A stretch of DNA of 64,000 bases, taken from contig NZ_CP109907.1 of the NCBI RefSeq assembly GCF_033097525.1, positions 2,914,001 through 2,978,000 on the forward strand, in the 5' to 3' direction. How positions within the stretch are numbered: the first letter of the stretch is position 1; each line of letters starts with the position of its first letter. The DNA comes from Sphingobacterium sp. UGAL515B_05. Lineage in GTDB: Bacteria > Bacteroidota > Bacteroidia > Sphingobacteriales > Sphingobacteriaceae. The notes under the pieces were generated by a model. It was not told the DNA's origin. It did not search any database and saw only the letters and a list, made by a program, of their open reading frames with translations. The translations under genes and the position numbers were made by a program. Positions 33,859-44,277 of this stretch are shown here, piece after piece.

Positions 33859-33929
33859 ATAGCCAAACATACCCAAAAATTCCCTTAAAAAAGAAATTTT
33901 AAAACCCGCAGTGTGTGTTGAACGCTCAT

Positions 33930-33963
33930 AAAAAAAGCTGCTATTCTATAAATAACAGCTTTT
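33930..33963 (-). terminator. Terminator after mdh
   Basis: AAAAGCTGCTATT and AATAACAGCTTTT pair with one mismatch; T-run on the minus strand. Confidence 0.8.
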
Positions 33964-33984
33964 CATCTTTTTATAGTTTATGCG

Positions 33985-34923
33985 CTACAGCGCTTTTATT
34001 TCTTTCAGTACATTATTCATTGTCCGTACTGCTTCTGCACTTTTATTGAATTTTTCTTTATCCTCTTCATCGAGTAGAATAGGCACGATCCGATCCCATC
34101 CTTTTTTATTGATGATAACCGGTACCCCAAGATTGATATCTTCTTGGCCAAATTCACCTTCCAGATACACAGAGGCCGTAAATAATCGGCCTTGATCGCG
34201 CACGATACTTTCGACAACTGCGGCAGTTGCAGCGCCCGGAGCATACCAGGCGGAAGTTCCGATCAAGCTGGTCAATGTGGCCCCACCAACCATTGTTTTG
34301 TGTACAATTTCGTCTTGCTCTTCCGGGGTAAGGAAATCAGTGACCGGAATACTGTTCCACGTGGAGTGCTTGATGAGTGGAATCATCGTTGTATCTCCAT
34401 GGCCACCAATGACAATGGCATTGAGGTCGGCCGCAGAAGCATTCAGTTTTTCACTCAGTTGATATTTGAACCGGGCTGAATCCAATGTACCTCCCATTCC
34501 AACAATTCTATTCTTAGGTAATCCACTCGATTTAAGTGCCAGATAAGTCATGGTATCCATCGGATTAGAAACAATGACAATGATAATATCCGGAGAGTGT
34601 TTGACTAAGTTCTCTACAACTGACTTGACAATATTGGCATTTGTCCCAATCAATTCCTCGCGTGTCATTCCGGGTTTACGCGGAATTCCCGATGTAATGA
34701 CGGCAACAGTAGAACCTGAAGTTGAAAGATAGTCATTGGTTACCCCTTTGATTTTTGATTCAAAACCCAATAAGGCAGCGGTTTGCGCCATATCTTGCGC
34801 TTTGCCTTCCGCAAAGCCTTCTTTAATATCCAATAATACAATCTCCTCGGCGACATTTCGACGGATTAAATTGTCCGCTGTAGTTGCTCCTACAGCTCCA
34901 GCACCAACAATAGTTACTTTCAT
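33985..34923 (-). CDS. mdh: Malate dehydrogenase
   Basis: 312 residues, LDH-like malate dehydrogenase. GAGAVGATTADNL is the NAD-binding glycine loop. The substrate loop IPRKPGMTR (Arg82, Met86, Arg88) has the extra arginine that selects malate/oxaloacetate over lactate. Asp148 and Arg151 in LDSARF and His175 in GGHGDTTM complete the active site. It works in the TCA cycle together with the 2-oxoglutarate dehydrogenase genes at 52.6-56.6 kb. Single gene. Confidence 0.96.
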   Translation of the reverse strand: MKVTIVGAGAVGATTADNLIRRNVAEEIVLLDIKEGFAEGKAQDMAQTAALLGFESKIKGVTNDYLSTSGSTVAVITSGIPRKPGMTREELIGTNANIVKSVVENLVKHSPDIIIVIVSNPMDTMTYLALKSSGLPKNRIVGMGGTLDSARFKYQLSEKLNASAADLNAIVIGGHGDTTMIPLIKHSTWNSIPVTDFLTPEEQDEIVHKTMVGGATLTSLIGTSAWYAPGAATAAVVESIVRDQGRLFTASVYLEGEFGQEDINLGVPVIINKKGWDRIVPILLDEEDKEKFNKSAEAVRTMNNVLKEIKAL

Positions 34924-35280
34924 ATGTAAATAATTTGTTTATTCATGAGCTAATTTTCCGCTTAAGTATATACATCTGCCTTTTAATTATATAGCTGCCT
35001 TCGGCGGTCCTTATGCCACATTGGATATCCGGTCCATCTTCACGAATGCTTGTATTTTTTTATATGGATATTTCATGCGCATTTATGTGGATTATTAAAT
35101 AATTCTTGAATTTAATCAATTATTATCAGTAAATCAATGTATTTAGCGGGAATAACTTGTTTTTTGACATAAGAAATAGAACCCTCCAAAATCGATGACT
35201 TTTATAAAATAGTAAAAAAATAACAGGCCTGAAATTTGTTCAAGCCTGTTATTTCTATCGTGTAAATCAAATTTGAAATC
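34924..35280. other. Intergenic region between tamL and mdh
   Basis: Contains the mdh promoter on its right-to-left strand (not resolved) and the tamL terminator at its left end. No gene seen. Confidence 0.45.
35219..35257 (-). terminator. Terminator after tamL
   Basis: AATAACAGGCCTGAA pairs with TTCAAGCCTGTTATT around a short AT loop (one mismatch); T-run on the minus strand. Confidence 0.85.
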
Positions 35281-37587
35281 CTAGAACGGATAGCCGATGG
35301 CTAGGTTGAACATCAAATTATCCTTTCTCCATTTTGAACTTCCAAAGTCGATATCCTTAAATACCCAACGTTCTCCTTTTGGAAGATAGGGAATGCGGAA
35401 AGGTATTGACATATCTGTACGAATGATCAAAAACGTAAAGTCGAAGCGTAATCCAGCTCCACCGCCGACGGCTAATTCATTTAAAAAGTTCTTGCTGAAC
35501 TTACCGCCCGGCTTGTTGACGTCATCCCGTTGCAACCACACATTCCCGGCATCTATGAATGCTGCCCAATGAACAAAGCCTGCTAATTTAGCTCTGTATT
35601 CTGTGTTAAGTTCCAATTTGATATCACCGGTCTGATCGGCATAGAAGAGGCCGTTGCTTAATTTTTCAGGGGCAACTGTTCCCGGTCCAATTGCACGAGC
35701 ACCAAATGCCCGGATACTGTTAGGCCCACCTACATAATATTGTTTTAAATAAGGAAGTGACCGCGAGTTACCATAGGAATAGCTTAATCCTAAACTGACC
35801 CGTGAGGCAAGCTGCGAATTCTCCGACAATTTGAGATAGTGTCTGCCATCGCCACTGATCTTGATGTATTGGGAGAAATAAGCATCGAACAATTTGAACG
35901 TTTTCCCTTTATTGAAATCTGCTCCTTTTATCAAACCGAGTATGTTCCCCGAGAGGTCCAGGTTGCCTTTGAAATAAAATGTATTTTTCAAATGCTGCTT
36001 CATCGTGTTTTGAAACGTGAAGTTATAATTTGGGCCGATCGTAAATTGTGGATCTATTGCATGCCTTAACGCCGGAATAGTATCCATTTGTTTTTGGTAG
36101 TTTTCAGAAATACCTTTAGGCTGAACATAGGTAATCTCCATTAAAGCAAGATCGTGCTGCTTCTCCTCAGACTCCTGCCAGATGTAACCGTAATCCAATG
36201 CGATGGAATTTAAGGTATATGCTTTGCGGCGATTTAAAAATTCATAGCGGCCTTTGACGTAAGTCTTCGGAATAAAACGGCGCGTAGGAGAAATCCTTCC
36301 AAAAGGGGACAATATCCGCGGAAAGGTCAGTGTAGCCTCCATCCCGTAACGGTAATAACTCGAGTTGAGGTCGGCCGATCCACCGGTCTGGGTTTCATAA
36401 CCACCGAATACATTAAAACTTAACTGCTCTGCGCCTTTAAATGCATTGCGTAAAGTCCAGTTGACATTAACTTCTGTACCATTGTATACCGAAGCCATTT
36501 TTCCCAATAGTTCCACGCGGAGTGATTTTTTTGGCAACGGGGTTAAGTAGTAGTAGACGTCAAGTGCGTTGGGAACTTCTTTGCTGTCAACAAAGTTGTT
36601 TTTGACAAATTTCCAGCTATTGAGATTCACCAGATGGCTGATGGTTTGGTTGTGGGCATTACGGTTGTAGACATCGCCGGGATGAAAGAAGATATGATTC
36701 GCGATAACAGGCTTTCTATAAAGATGCTGGCGGTCTATAAAATAGTAGCTGCTATCATATAGTTCCGCGTTACGGGTGGATCGCTGATAGCCAGAGCTTG
36801 TTTCCGTGTAGTTCGGGTAAATGTAGATTTTATTAATCTTTGAAGGTACCCTCGCCTGTGCCGGTGTTTCCTTCTTTACAGTAACATACATGTCGACCTT
36901 GTTGTTCCGGTGTGAACTGTCTACCTGAACCAGGATGTAATCAGGGCTGAAATAATAATATCCTTTATTTTTGAGGTCATTGTCGATGCGGTCACGCTCA
37001 TTTAGGATAACATCAAGGCTATAATTTTTGCCCACCTGTAAGAGACTTTTATCGGAGCTCGAACGAATATCTTTACCCAGCTGCGTTGTGCTGTCAATAT
37101 CAAATTGAACAGATCTTATTCGGTAGATAAAATTTGGCTTGGCTGTATAATTAACCGTTGCTTTTTTGTTTTCAACCAAAGTGTCGGATTTTACTTCAGC
37201 ATTAAAGAAACCAAAATTCTCCAGACGATTGCGCAGTAGATTCTCATTATACTCGCGATTGACATCGCTCAACAATACCGGTTTCTCACCAATTTTCTTG
37301 AAAAATTTTTTAATGATATTATTCCCTACAGAATCGCCGGCCATATTGTTGAAGTACAACTTAAATGGTACGCCAGCTAAACGTTTATTGGGCTTTGGCA
37401 TCAATGCCGCTTCTAAATGGGTCGCAATCTTCTCCTTATTTTCTTTGGAAATCGTGTCCGAATCGACTATCACATTGCCTTTGACATATAAGCTTTCCCC
37501 TTCTTTCAGATTCTTGGTTGACGAACAGGATGCTATAAATGCAGCGCATGAAACTATTCCAACAATATATTTTAGTTTAGTTTGCAT
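35281..37587 (-). CDS. tamL: TamL, lipidated BamA/TamA-family outer-membrane protein
   Basis: 768 residues from MQTKLKYIVG (37587); an ATG at 37611 is also in frame. The lipobox FIASC makes it a lipoprotein, the feature separating TamL of Bacteroidota from proteobacterial TamA. POTRA-type domains occupy about 25-370 (NFGFFNAEVKSD, NDLKNKGYYYF). The C-terminal half is a 16-stranded Omp85 barrel with GGPNSIRAFGARAIGPG, which contains the conserved IRAF-type motif of strand loop L6. The start codon lies inside the end of tamB, so the two are translationally coupled and form one envelope-assembly module. Confidence 0.9.
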   Translation of the reverse strand: MQTKLKYIVGIVSCAAFIASCSSTKNLKEGESLYVKGNVIVDSDTISKENKEKIATHLEAALMPKPNKRLAGVPFKLYFNNMAGDSVGNNIIKKFFKKIGEKPVLLSDVNREYNENLLRNRLENFGFFNAEVKSDTLVENKKATVNYTAKPNFIYRIRSVQFDIDSTTQLGKDIRSSSDKSLLQVGKNYSLDVILNERDRIDNDLKNKGYYYFSPDYILVQVDSSHRNNKVDMYVTVKKETPAQARVPSKINKIYIYPNYTETSSGYQRSTRNAELYDSSYYFIDRQHLYRKPVIANHIFFHPGDVYNRNAHNQTISHLVNLNSWKFVKNNFVDSKEVPNALDVYYYLTPLPKKSLRVELLGKMASVYNGTEVNVNWTLRNAFKGAEQLSFNVFGGYETQTGGSADLNSSYYRYGMEATLTFPRILSPFGRISPTRRFIPKTYVKGRYEFLNRRKAYTLNSIALDYGYIWQESEEKQHDLALMEITYVQPKGISENYQKQMDTIPALRHAIDPQFTIGPNYNFTFQNTMKQHLKNTFYFKGNLDLSGNILGLIKGADFNKGKTFKLFDAYFSQYIKISGDGRHYLKLSENSQLASRVSLGLSYSYGNSRSLPYLKQYYVGGPNSIRAFGARAIGPGTVAPEKLSNGLFYADQTGDIKLELNTEYRAKLAGFVHWAAFIDAGNVWLQRDDVNKPGGKFSKNFLNELAVGGGAGLRFDFTFLIIRTDMSIPFRIPYLPKGERWVFKDIDFGSSKWRKDNLMFNLAIGYPF

Positions 37588-40500
37588 GATAACTCCTTTC
37601 CTCATCTTCATTTTTTATAGCTGTCGTTCTGATGGTATCTATGTTTGATTTTGGACTATCGCTTTTCGGCGTACGTTTCGTTGAGTCCAACTGTTGTTTA
37701 CGTTTTTCTTTTTCTCTTTCCTCCATACGTTTTCTGTACTCAGGGCTATGGGTCATTAAACTATCTCTGATGACTGTGCGTACGCTATCACGATAGACTG
37801 AATCGGTTTCCATACGTTCCACATCAAAACGTTTTCTGAAACCTTTGCTATTTGTGTCATAGTACTCTTTGAGTTTTTTCGAACTCATCCAGATTTCCTT
37901 AAACCGGTTGTAATCCATATTGATGATAAATCCGATACCCGTTTCTACATATTGGCCTTGGAGCGTGACCTGATATTGATTTTTACGATATACCCGTGCA
38001 AAATAGCGACCATCTTGCGAAAGTTGATAATCCAATTGGATATCTCCAGCAATATTGTTGGCGGTTTCTCCGGGGCGTGTATTTCCTTCAACTTCAAAAT
38101 TAGAACCGACGGTAATTTTTAGACGATCATTTAAAAGCATTTTAGATACACCGATATTCAGATCTGTTCGGGTTTGGCCCGCTCCAGTAGCATAATCTTC
38201 CTCCGAAGTTAAGTTGAAATCCAGTTCTACTCCGGTGATAAGCTCGGAGGCTAGGCGGTTCAATTGACCGCTCAGGAATGAACTTATGCTATTTCTGACT
38301 ATGGCTTCTGTGCCACCACCACCGGATAAACTTTCAAATGGATTGGTCGACATAAAGCGTCCTAAAACGATGAGTGAAAAGACCTGTTTGTTCAGCTCAG
38401 ATGGATTTTCACGCAAGGTGGTCAATGCGTTATTTACTTTGCTGATCACATCTTGGGAAACAACCGAGTTGTTTTCGTCCAAGTCGATATCAAAATTCAG
38501 TTGCGGTTGGAACAATTTGTCTGTAATCTTCAACAAGACATTAAAAGGAATACGTTGCTTGTATAAATTAGCGTTTTCTGATCCCAGTTGCGTCGCTACA
38601 AGTTCCAGCGTTGGAGCTTTGGTTGTGTATGCCGCTGTGATATTAAGCTGCGCATCCAGGGGATCTCCGTTCCAGGTGATCGTACTTCCTTTTCGGAATG
38701 TAAAATCTTTTTTTACGGGACCAAAACTGAATGAGTAACTTCCTTTGTCTACGGTAAATGTACCTGACAAGGTAATTTTGCTGCTCGCATCAATGCCTGC
38801 ATTCAGTTCCGCTTCTCCTTGGATATTCAGTGCATCCTGTGAACCGGCATCCAAGAGGATCTTAAATTTGGCATCTTTATCCGTTTGAAGATTCAGATCT
38901 ACGTCGATTCCCGTCAGACGGGTTACGGTCATCGAATCTAATTTTGCAAATACGTTGGCTCTTGTGGTATCACTCTTATCAACAAATTCGACAACGCCTT
39001 TACGATCGGCCATCCCCGGATCCTCGTTTGGCATGACAAAGGTGAAATCGGTATCATCTAATACCTTGATTGTACCATCAACGATAGGCTTATCAAGATT
39101 CCCCCGGATGCGAAGGTTCGAGGTAAGATACATTTTACCATAGAACATATCGTTGTCGCTTTGTGTTGAATTGAGCACCTCAAAATTGTCCGTATTGATA
39201 TTGAGATTAAAATCAAAATCAGTATACGTTTTGGTTTCTATGGATCCCGTTACCTTGGCAATATTCCCTTTTTTGTCTTCCAATGCAAATTTAGGGAAAG
39301 TAATACCCCTTTCATCCAGATGAATGGTTTCATCTTTAGCTTTGAAAAGTGCATTCAACATCGCAATATTGAATTGTGCATCTTTAAACTTCACATCGCC
39401 GTTAATGAGTGGTTTGGATGGCGATCCCGTTATTTTTAACTGGCCTTCAAGATTTCCCTTCGAGTCTTTTAGATAACCCAAACTGAATGCCTGAACCGTC
39501 TGCATGGAGAGTGGCGCAATATCTAAGGTGAAATCCAGGCTTGCCTCTCCCTGTGGAGGATTGATAAAATCACCACTTAATACCACATTGTTGCCATTTT
39601 CACTGATACTGATATTCGCATTATACGTGTTTTCTTTTTCATTGTTCACTTTTATGTTGACATTCCCGACAGTATCTTTTCCAATATAGAATTTGTCGAT
39701 CACAAGATCGGATACAAAGACAGGGCTACTTTCCAAACGTGATATGGTTGCCTGACCATTAATCCCGCCGCCGAGATCGACAGTTTCACTTTCAAGCATT
39801 TTGCTTAATGTTTCAATGCGGAAATTTTTAAAGGCAATGTTGAGTGGCGAATTGAGCACACTATCCTGCGATGATATACTCAGCTCTTGTCCTTTATTAC
39901 TTAAAATAAAGTCATTGGCCTGAATACCCGTACTGCCAAATTTGAGCACGTTGTTTGGATTTATCGTCCACTTGTCGTAGTTCAGCATCAGGCCATCCTG
40001 AAGTAGGCTAAAAACAAATGCTCCATTATCAACGCGCATATTGGCGCCCAAATGATACTGCTCTTTCTCTTTCTTGTCTTTAATCCAAAGGCCAAAATCC
40101 AAATTGTTTTGAATGACTTTACCACTGAAGACTGTATTCACCAGCTCGATATTGCTCACCTTGATTTTATTGATCAAGGCCGAATAGTAGAGCGTGCTAT
40201 CGAGCGTATTTATATCTAAGGTAACGTTGTTGATCTCGGTACCATTATAAATAATCTTAGGGGCATCCAATTTGGCAAGAATAGTTTTTGACTGACTATT
40301 GAACATACCATCCAACGTAATATCAGACATTTCCGTTAGTTCTGGAAGAAAATCCTTTATAAATTTAGTTCTGGTCAATTGGGCTGAAAACTCAATATTC
40401 TGAGGCTCATATTTGGGAACTTTAACAGCTTTGCCTGGTTGGTAATATACCTGTAAAATGTCTTGAACTGCATTCTGCAATTCTAAAATTTTGTATTTTC

Positions 40501-42862
40501 CGACTAAGTGGGCATTTAGAAAGTCCGATTTTAAAAGCAGCAAGTTGCGGCTCGTATCCGCTTTTGCAATCAGTGAAATGCTGTCTAGCGAGTAATAAGC
40601 ATCATTGTAAACAATAGATGAATTGGTAATATGCGCTTCTCCATTTAAGAAATTAGGATCAGCTGAACTAAAGTTTCCGACAAGTTTACCATGATATTTG
40701 AACTCGTCGTCCATTAATTTTAAATTTTTAAAATTAATGGTATCCACCATAAGTTCGAAATCGACCTGTGGATATTTGGACTTCATGTTGGCCGTTGCAT
40801 TTAACTTCAATTGAATATTAGGGTCGGGACTAACAATAGAAGCTTTAATATCTCCATTGTCTGCGGTAAGGTTCATGTCTATATTCTGATAACGATAACC
40901 CATCGCATCCATCCGATTTACTTTACCATCGAAGTTGGCTACAAGCTTCTTGGGATCGGTACCATGGCCTTTAATTTTTCCTTCGAAGGAAAGTATTCCC
41001 AATGTGCTGTCCATTTTCATAATCTTACCAATGTCAAAATCACGAATACTGACAAATGCATCATAGGTTGTATCGCGGCCAATCATGCCTACTTTACCAT
41101 TGAACTTGGCGGTTCCTTTTTCTGTTACTAAGGAAAGATTGGTATTAAAGGCATTCATTCCCCCTCTAAAAGTTCCGGTAAGGCCGATCGTATTGGGCAG
41201 CTCTATTCCGCTAGGCAGCATTTTTTTTGAAACCAGCTTTTCGATATCCGAACGACCTGTAGTTAGCTTTTTTAAATTAAGATCCATTGACATTTTATCG
41301 ACATTGGGTAGCCCTTTTAAATGCAGACTTGCAATGACACGTGTATTGGACAGCGTTTGGAAATCAATTGCCGGAATATTTAAATCATTTACCTTGCCCA
41401 CAACGCGGCCATCAATATTAAACTTTTTGTCCATTAATGGTTTCATCACCTGCATGGTATCCAAAAAAGGAGCAAAATAGTAGATGTCGCGCATATCTAC
41501 GTGGCTCTTTTTGATCGTTGCATTGACATAGATCAGCTCTGGCTTTTTGGCAATAATATCCAAAGATGGATAGGTTACTTTTAAGTAATCACGCAGTAGG
41601 GTACGTGGTGTTTCTGCGTACAGGTTTTTGATCTCCGCACCTGTATTTGTATACTTAAAATCCCCCTTCAATTGCTTGATCATAAACCCGGAATGATCAG
41701 AGGCGACAAGCTCTTTTAATGATCCGCTGATCGAATCGGCGCTATAGTAAAGATCATTTAAACTGGTTTTCATTCCAGGGATCTTAATATTGAAGTAATC
41801 AAAGCCTTTCATACGGGCCTGATTGTCGTCTCTATACGCTAAGCTTGTATTGTTGATTTGGATATCTTTGGCTGAGACAACCCAGTTTATTTTGGTAGTA
41901 TCCGCGGTGTTTTTCGCTCCTGTGTTTACTTTTTTCTGGATCTTTCCAAAGAGCACATTATTGTCCGAACCGTCAAGATTGATCGTTTGAATATCGACAA
42001 GTTCTTTATTAAGGTCGATCTTGTTAATGTCTGCATGAAGATTTTTGATATAAAATTTTGTATTCAGCAGACTGGATTGATCCTCATAGCGCACTAAGAT
42101 ATTGGTCAGGTCAGCAATCTGTATACCGACATCGGGAAGCAAGGTGGTTACTTGTGCCGTTTTATCTGTAATGCCAAAATCTTTGACCGTGGGTGCCGTG
42201 CCATCAACAACTGGTCGCCATTGTTTCACTGTAGCACTTAGACCATCTATCTTCACTTTGGGCAGATTGAAGGCCATGTTTTTTGTGAGGTCGAACTTCT
42301 TGATGTTGGTATTTAGGCTGTTCAGATAAACATCAGCACTCGTTCCAATAACATCATCGGCATAGACAATATGAAATTTATCAAATTTGACTTTATCGAG
42401 ATTAAATAGAAGGGCTGAACTGCTGTCTGCAGTTGGTTTGCTTTCCTTTTGAGAAGCGAAAGCTTTAACAATATAATCAAAGTTGAATGAACTGTCCGGC
42501 AATGTACGGCGGATTTTTGCGGTGATTCCTTCTGCTTCAATGCTCTGAATTTCAACGGTATTTTTCAGAAGTTTTAGCATATTGATATCGACAGCTATGC
42601 TTTTTCCTGCCACTAACGTATCCTTGCTTTGGTCAGCTAAATAGATGTCCTCTAAAACCAGCTTTTTAGGGAAATCAATATTAATGTAGCCAATTTTGAC
42701 GGGGGTACCAATCTTACCTTCGACATAGTGTGTTACTTTTCCAGCAATATAATTCTGAACGGCGGGTATTCTGATTAAAAATACGATTAAAATAGCCAGC
42801 GCAATTATTACTCCAATAATCCACAATATTGTTTTGAAAGCAATTCGGGTAAATCTGTTCAA
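37577..42862 (-). CDS. tamB: TamB, translocation and assembly module protein (DUF490)
   Basis: 1761 residues. One membrane anchor (about 9-30) is followed by a very long periplasmic repeat of beta strands of the AsmA/TamB kind, and the C-terminal TamB domain (about 1280-1690) with GSYSFSFGPVKKDFTFRKGS and SLIVLGRFMSTNPF. The tail is charged (REKEKRKQQLD) and rich in Lys/Glu. TamB-type proteins form a bridge with a hydrophobic groove between inner and outer membrane and are linked to phospholipid transport and outer-membrane protein insertion. It overlaps tamL by 11 bp. Length is larger than E. coli TamB (about 1260). Confidence 0.93.
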   Translation of the reverse strand: MNRFTRIAFKTILWIIGVIIALAILIVFLIRIPAVQNYIAGKVTHYVEGKIGTPVKIGYINIDFPKKLVLEDIYLADQSKDTLVAGKSIAVDINMLKLLKNTVEIQSIEAEGITAKIRRTLPDSSFNFDYIVKAFASQKESKPTADSSSALLFNLDKVKFDKFHIVYADDVIGTSADVYLNSLNTNIKKFDLTKNMAFNLPKVKIDGLSATVKQWRPVVDGTAPTVKDFGITDKTAQVTTLLPDVGIQIADLTNILVRYEDQSSLLNTKFYIKNLHADINKIDLNKELVDIQTINLDGSDNNVLFGKIQKKVNTGAKNTADTTKINWVVSAKDIQINNTSLAYRDDNQARMKGFDYFNIKIPGMKTSLNDLYYSADSISGSLKELVASDHSGFMIKQLKGDFKYTNTGAEIKNLYAETPRTLLRDYLKVTYPSLDIIAKKPELIYVNATIKKSHVDMRDIYYFAPFLDTMQVMKPLMDKKFNIDGRVVGKVNDLNIPAIDFQTLSNTRVIASLHLKGLPNVDKMSMDLNLKKLTTGRSDIEKLVSKKMLPSGIELPNTIGLTGTFRGGMNAFNTNLSLVTEKGTAKFNGKVGMIGRDTTYDAFVSIRDFDIGKIMKMDSTLGILSFEGKIKGHGTDPKKLVANFDGKVNRMDAMGYRYQNIDMNLTADNGDIKASIVSPDPNIQLKLNATANMKSKYPQVDFELMVDTINFKNLKLMDDEFKYHGKLVGNFSSADPNFLNGEAHITNSSIVYNDAYYSLDSISLIAKADTSRNLLLLKSDFLNAHLVGKYKILELQNAVQDILQVYYQPGKAVKVPKYEPQNIEFSAQLTRTKFIKDFLPELTEMSDITLDGMFNSQSKTILAKLDAPKIIYNGTEINNVTLDINTLDSTLYYSALINKIKVSNIELVNTVFSGKVIQNNLDFGLWIKDKKEKEQYHLGANMRVDNGAFVFSLLQDGLMLNYDKWTINPNNVLKFGSTGIQANDFILSNKGQELSISSQDSVLNSPLNIAFKNFRIETLSKMLESETVDLGGGINGQATISRLESSPVFVSDLVIDKFYIGKDTVGNVNIKVNNEKENTYNANISISENGNNVVLSGDFINPPQGEASLDFTLDIAPLSMQTVQAFSLGYLKDSKGNLEGQLKITGSPSKPLINGDVKFKDAQFNIAMLNALFKAKDETIHLDERGITFPKFALEDKKGNIAKVTGSIETKTYTDFDFNLNINTDNFEVLNSTQSDNDMFYGKMYLTSNLRIRGNLDKPIVDGTIKVLDDTDFTFVMPNEDPGMADRKGVVEFVDKSDTTRANVFAKLDSMTVTRLTGIDVDLNLQTDKDAKFKILLDAGSQDALNIQGEAELNAGIDASSKITLSGTFTVDKGSYSFSFGPVKKDFTFRKGSTITWNGDPLDAQLNITAAYTTKAPTLELVATQLGSENANLYKQRIPFNVLLKITDKLFQPQLNFDIDLDENNSVVSQDVISKVNNALTTLRENPSELNKQVFSLIVLGRFMSTNPFESLSGGGGTEAIVRNSISSFLSGQLNRLASELITGVELDFNLTSEEDYATGAGQTRTDLNIGVSKMLLNDRLKITVGSNFEVEGNTRPGETANNIAGDIQLDYQLSQDGRYFARVYRKNQYQVTLQGQYVETGIGFIINMDYNRFKEIWMSSKKLKEYYDTNSKGFRKRFDVERMETDSVYRDSVRTVIRDSLMTHSPEYRKRMEEREKEKRKQQLDSTKRTPKSDSPKSNIDTIRTTAIKNEDEERSYHAN

Positions 42863-43241
42863 CGTATAATTTGATTTAAGTATCTATTAATAAAAATTAA
42901 AACGGAAAAAAGTTTGCTAAGTTTTCAGATATATAACGTATATCGCCATGATTTCAGCAAACTAAGATAAATTTGCGTGTAAATGCAAGTTTAATTTATG
43001 TGCTATACTTGCTAGCAAATATTAGACAGTTTTTCATTTCCCTTGTATAAAATTATTTTATCGTGGGAATATTCTAAAAACACATCAAATAATTGACCAA
43101 ACCATTCTAGTCGTACAAAGTTTTTTGTTTTTTAATTTTATGTTAATAAAAACATTAAATACCTATCAATTTGTCAAAGTAATAGGTATTTAATAGATGC
43201 ATTATCCTGCTCGATATTCGTTTGGAGAAGAATGTAAGCAA
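42863..43241. other. Intergenic region upstream of tamB
   Basis: Carries the DoxX-side terminator (43154-43194) and must hold the tamB promoter. No gene seen. Confidence 0.45.
43145..43194 (-). terminator. AT-rich hairpin downstream of the DoxX gene
   Basis: ATTAAATACCTAT (43154-43166) and ATAGGTATTTAAT (43182-43194) are a perfect 13-bp inverted repeat, followed on the minus strand by GTTTTTATT. It is low in GC for a terminator, so a protein-binding operator for tamB is the alternative. Confidence 0.55.
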
Positions 43242-43616
43242 TTATTCCATCAGTTTTTTATACTTGCCCCAGTTTTCGAATACCACCCATAGCCAAATAA
43301 TGAAAAGTACAGCCCAAATAATTAGTCCCATTTGGCTATAAAAAATCATGTTGTGGGTAAAAATACCAATGAGTATGGGGAAGATGACCAGTGCACCCAG
43401 TGTTCTCGTTTTTGGGAAAATAAACAATAAACCGCCCAAGAGTTCGATGATTCCAACCAGTGGCATTAGCCATTTGATCGTGGCAAAAGCCTCAAATACC
43501 TTTTTCATGTCCATATCCATTGGTGGCGTAGGCATATAATGAAAAAGTTTATCCAGCCCCGCATTGATGAATAGCAAGGCGAATAGGATACATAGTATAT
43601 TTTTAAAGATCTTCAT
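43242..43616 (-). CDS. DoxX family membrane protein
   Basis: 124 residues from MKIFKNILC (43616; three codons downstream of an alternative ATG). Four membrane helices: about 3-22, 47-67, 72-90 and 98-118, with FINAGLDKLFHY and LVGIIELLGGLLFIFPKTRTLGA as the DoxX-type motifs. Members are linked to quinone or thiol redox chemistry, but this small form has no assigned function. It is 20 bp downstream of the DUF4342 gene, probably cotranscribed. Confidence 0.82.
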   Translation of the reverse strand: MKIFKNILCILFALLFINAGLDKLFHYMPTPPMDMDMKKVFEAFATIKWLMPLVGIIELLGGLLFIFPKTRTLGALVIFPILIGIFTHNMIFYSQMGLIIWAVLFIIWLWVVFENWGKYKKLME

Positions 43617-43636
43617 AACGGTCAATTTTAAATTGA

Positions 43637-43939
43637 TTATTTTACGGTTATCGTTGTAGGTGGATCAGTGCTGTTATCTTCTTTGTCTTCTTCGTCTTTG
43701 TTTGTATTTCGTTCTACGGTAATTGTACATTCTGTAAGCAATGCGGCTACAGCGCCAATTGCTGCAAAGACAGGTGCTAAGATCAAGCCTATTGCACCAA
43801 TAGTGACAGGAAAGCTCATGATTTCTTTGCCATGTTTGTCCGAGATGCTGATTTTGCTCACATTGCCCTCAGCAATGATTTCTTTGATCTTTTGTAAAAG
43901 GTTTTCACCGTTAATCTGAAATGTCTCTTTGAATCCCAT
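43637..43939 (-). CDS. DUF4342 domain protein
   Basis: 100 residues from MGFKETFQINGEN (43939); the longer open frame is not needed. The domain is visible as GENLLQKIKEIIAEGNVSKISI, then a helix-rich FPVTIGAIGLILAPVFAAIGAVAALLTECTITVER that may insert in the membrane. The C-terminal tail is acidic and Thr-rich. Function unknown. Forms a likely two-gene unit with DoxX. Confidence 0.75.
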   Translation of the reverse strand: MGFKETFQINGENLLQKIKEIIAEGNVSKISISDKHGKEIMSFPVTIGAIGLILAPVFAAIGAVAALLTECTITVERNTNKDEEDKEDNSTDPPTTITVK

Positions 43940-44277
43940 AATGATATAATTTAAGTTCGCTCTTATAAAGTTATTCATTTTTTTACAAGAATTTACACAA
44001 AGTTATCAGCATTGTTGATCTCCGGTTAATTATAAACTGTATGGTTATTTTGGAATAGAGGAAAGCGCTTTTGCCTTTTGTTTCAAAAGTTTTTATCGTA
44101 TATCCTTGTGCTATATATTACCCGTGAATGATGGACCAAAATTTACTTGAGCCATCTGTTTGGCTCTTTCGTGAAAGCACGTGCTCCTCGTAGAGAACAA
44201 CTGTCAATCAAATTCGCTCTTGATACGCTTTTTTATCGGATATACTTTGGATATTTAACGGTGCTTATTCGCTTGTA

